Below the pieces are notes generated by a model, which was given only the letters and a program-made list of their open reading frames with translations, ran no database searches and was not told the origin of the DNA. Of a DNA stretch of 7,698 bases, positions 6,904 to 7,698 are shown piece after piece. The DNA is from Thiohalospira sp051746205. Its GTDB lineage: Bacteria > Pseudomonadota > Gammaproteobacteria > Thiohalospirales > Thiohalospiraceae. The position numbers and the translations under genes are program-made. The stretch covers positions 1 to 7,698 of the forward strand of contig JBNJEU010000072.1 in NCBI GenBank assembly GCA_051746205.1. Direction: 5' to 3'. Within the stretch, counting starts at the first letter, position 1; every line of letters begins with the position of its first letter.

Positions 6904-7698
6904 TCAGCCCGGTTCGTGCCCGCGGCGCAGCATGAACAGGCCGACCGCGGTGCAGAGCGCTGCCATCCCCATGGCAATGCGCCCCGCCTCGGCGGGAAAG
7001 GTGTGGCCGGCAACCAGCGGGACGAGATTCAACCACGCGACGCCCCGGCTCGCGATCACCCCCGCCATCACGAGCAGTCCGCCCGCAGCGAACAGCTGTC
7101 CGACCTCCCGTCCCCGGCGTTTCAACCGGGCGGCCAGCAGCGCGAACACAACGAACCAGAACCACCACGCCATCACCCGTTCCAGCGAGAGTTCACCGGC
7201 GTAGCGGATGGTCTCGACCACCGGCGCGAGCAGCAGGCGCCAGGTCGGCGGCGGCCCCAGCTCACCGGCCACCACCGGGACCAGGCGTTCGGTTCCCCGC
7301 TCCCGCAGGGTATCGATGATCGCCGCCTCGCGCGCCTCGTCATCCATTTCGGCGACGCCGGGCAGCCGGATCAGTGTCCAGGTGCGATTGAAGCCGCCCC
7401 ACCCGTGCCAGTCCGACGAGGCCACCAGAGCGCTGCCGTGCGCCACCTGCATCGACAGGAGCGTGTCACGCACCGCCAGAGGCACATCGGGATGCCCCAT
7501 GTTGGCAATCTCGAAGCCATCCACCCCGAATTCGGCATACTCTCTCACCTCTTCCGGAGTCAGCCGCCACGCCAGGGCGATGACCGCCCCGCCGTGGTCC
7601 TCGTGGACGGCCTCGATGAAGCGCCGTGCGAATCCGTCGTCCCCGCGATGGTCCTCGGCATGGGGGACGCCCTCCCGCATGCCGATGCCGAGCAGGAA
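6904..7698 (-). CDS. PHP-type metal-dependent phosphoesterase-like protein with C-terminal membrane region, 5' end missing
   Basis: The visible part is the last 264 residues and the stop; the frame is open to the window edge, so the true start lies outside. The ATG at 7680 is internal. An alpha/beta region runs through about residue 110. It includes GAVIALAWRLTPEEVREYAE (37-56), GVDGFEIAN (58-66) and ALVASSDWHG (90-99). The Asp96-Trp-His98 pair matches the last metal-binding motif of PHP domains, which act as phosphatases or nucleases; the earlier histidine motifs would lie in the missing part. A linker follows, then three hydrophobic segments at about 175-190, 201-230 and 238-257, in visible numbering. 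This suggests a membrane-tethered enzyme, with the side of the membrane undetermined. The substrate is unknown. The gene converges on the RDD gene with an eight-base gap and no visible terminator. Confidence 0.7.
   Translation of the reverse strand, partial: FLLGIGMREGVPHAEDHRGDDGFARRFIEAVHEDHGGAVIALAWRLTPEEVREYAEFGVDGFEIANMGHPDVPLAVRDTLLSMQVAHGSALVASSDWHGWGGFNRTWTLIRLPGVAEMDDEAREAAIIDTLRERGTERLVPVVAGELGPPPTWRLLLAPVVETIRYAGELSLERVMAWWFWFVVFALLAARLKRRGREVGQLFAAGGLLVMAGVIASRGVAWLNLVPLVAGHTFPAEAGRIAMGMAALCTAVGLFMLRRGHEPG

Overview
The window is GC-rich, gene-dense bacterial chromosome and reads as ordinary core genome. A full-length single-chain PurL (1298 residues, the proteobacterial type fused to its glutaminase), a Bax-type glucosaminidase and a Tex start resembling enterobacterial YhgF together point to a gammaproteobacterium. 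High GC and many Asp/Glu residues would suit a halophile of the Ectothiorhodospiraceae or a similar group, but this placement is inference and no species is named.

Layout. Bases 1-86 (minus) hold the first 28 codons of tex. A 209-bp divergent gap (87-295) carries probable promoters for both directions and a near-perfect 16-bp palindrome. A secreted polysaccharide deacetylase of the NodB/CE4 type runs 296-1363 (plus). It converges on, and overlaps by 43 bp, a minus-strand bax-like glucosaminidase gene (1321-2331). The start of that gene overlaps the stop of purL (2328-6224, minus) as ATGA, so purL and the glucosaminidase gene look like a translationally coupled two-gene operon read from a promoter near 6270. 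A 101-bp divergent gap separates purL from an RDD-family membrane protein (6326-6895, plus). Eight bases later lies the end of a minus-strand PHP-type phosphoesterase-like protein with a three-helix membrane tail (6904 to the window edge, 5' end missing).

Working together. PurL performs the fourth step of de novo purine synthesis in the cytoplasm. The deacetylase and glucosaminidase both look periplasmic and act on glycans, but they face each other and are not co-transcribed. The RDD and PHP proteins have no clear link to the rest. No gap exceeds 300 bases, and I see no RNA genes, insertion sequences, CRISPR or phage genes.

I found no convincing undescribed system. The points most worth checking are the gene overlaps, the extended cysteine-bearing tail of the glucosaminidase, the two-cysteine C-terminal region of the deacetylase, and the near-identical promoter-like elements at matching distances from two start codons.
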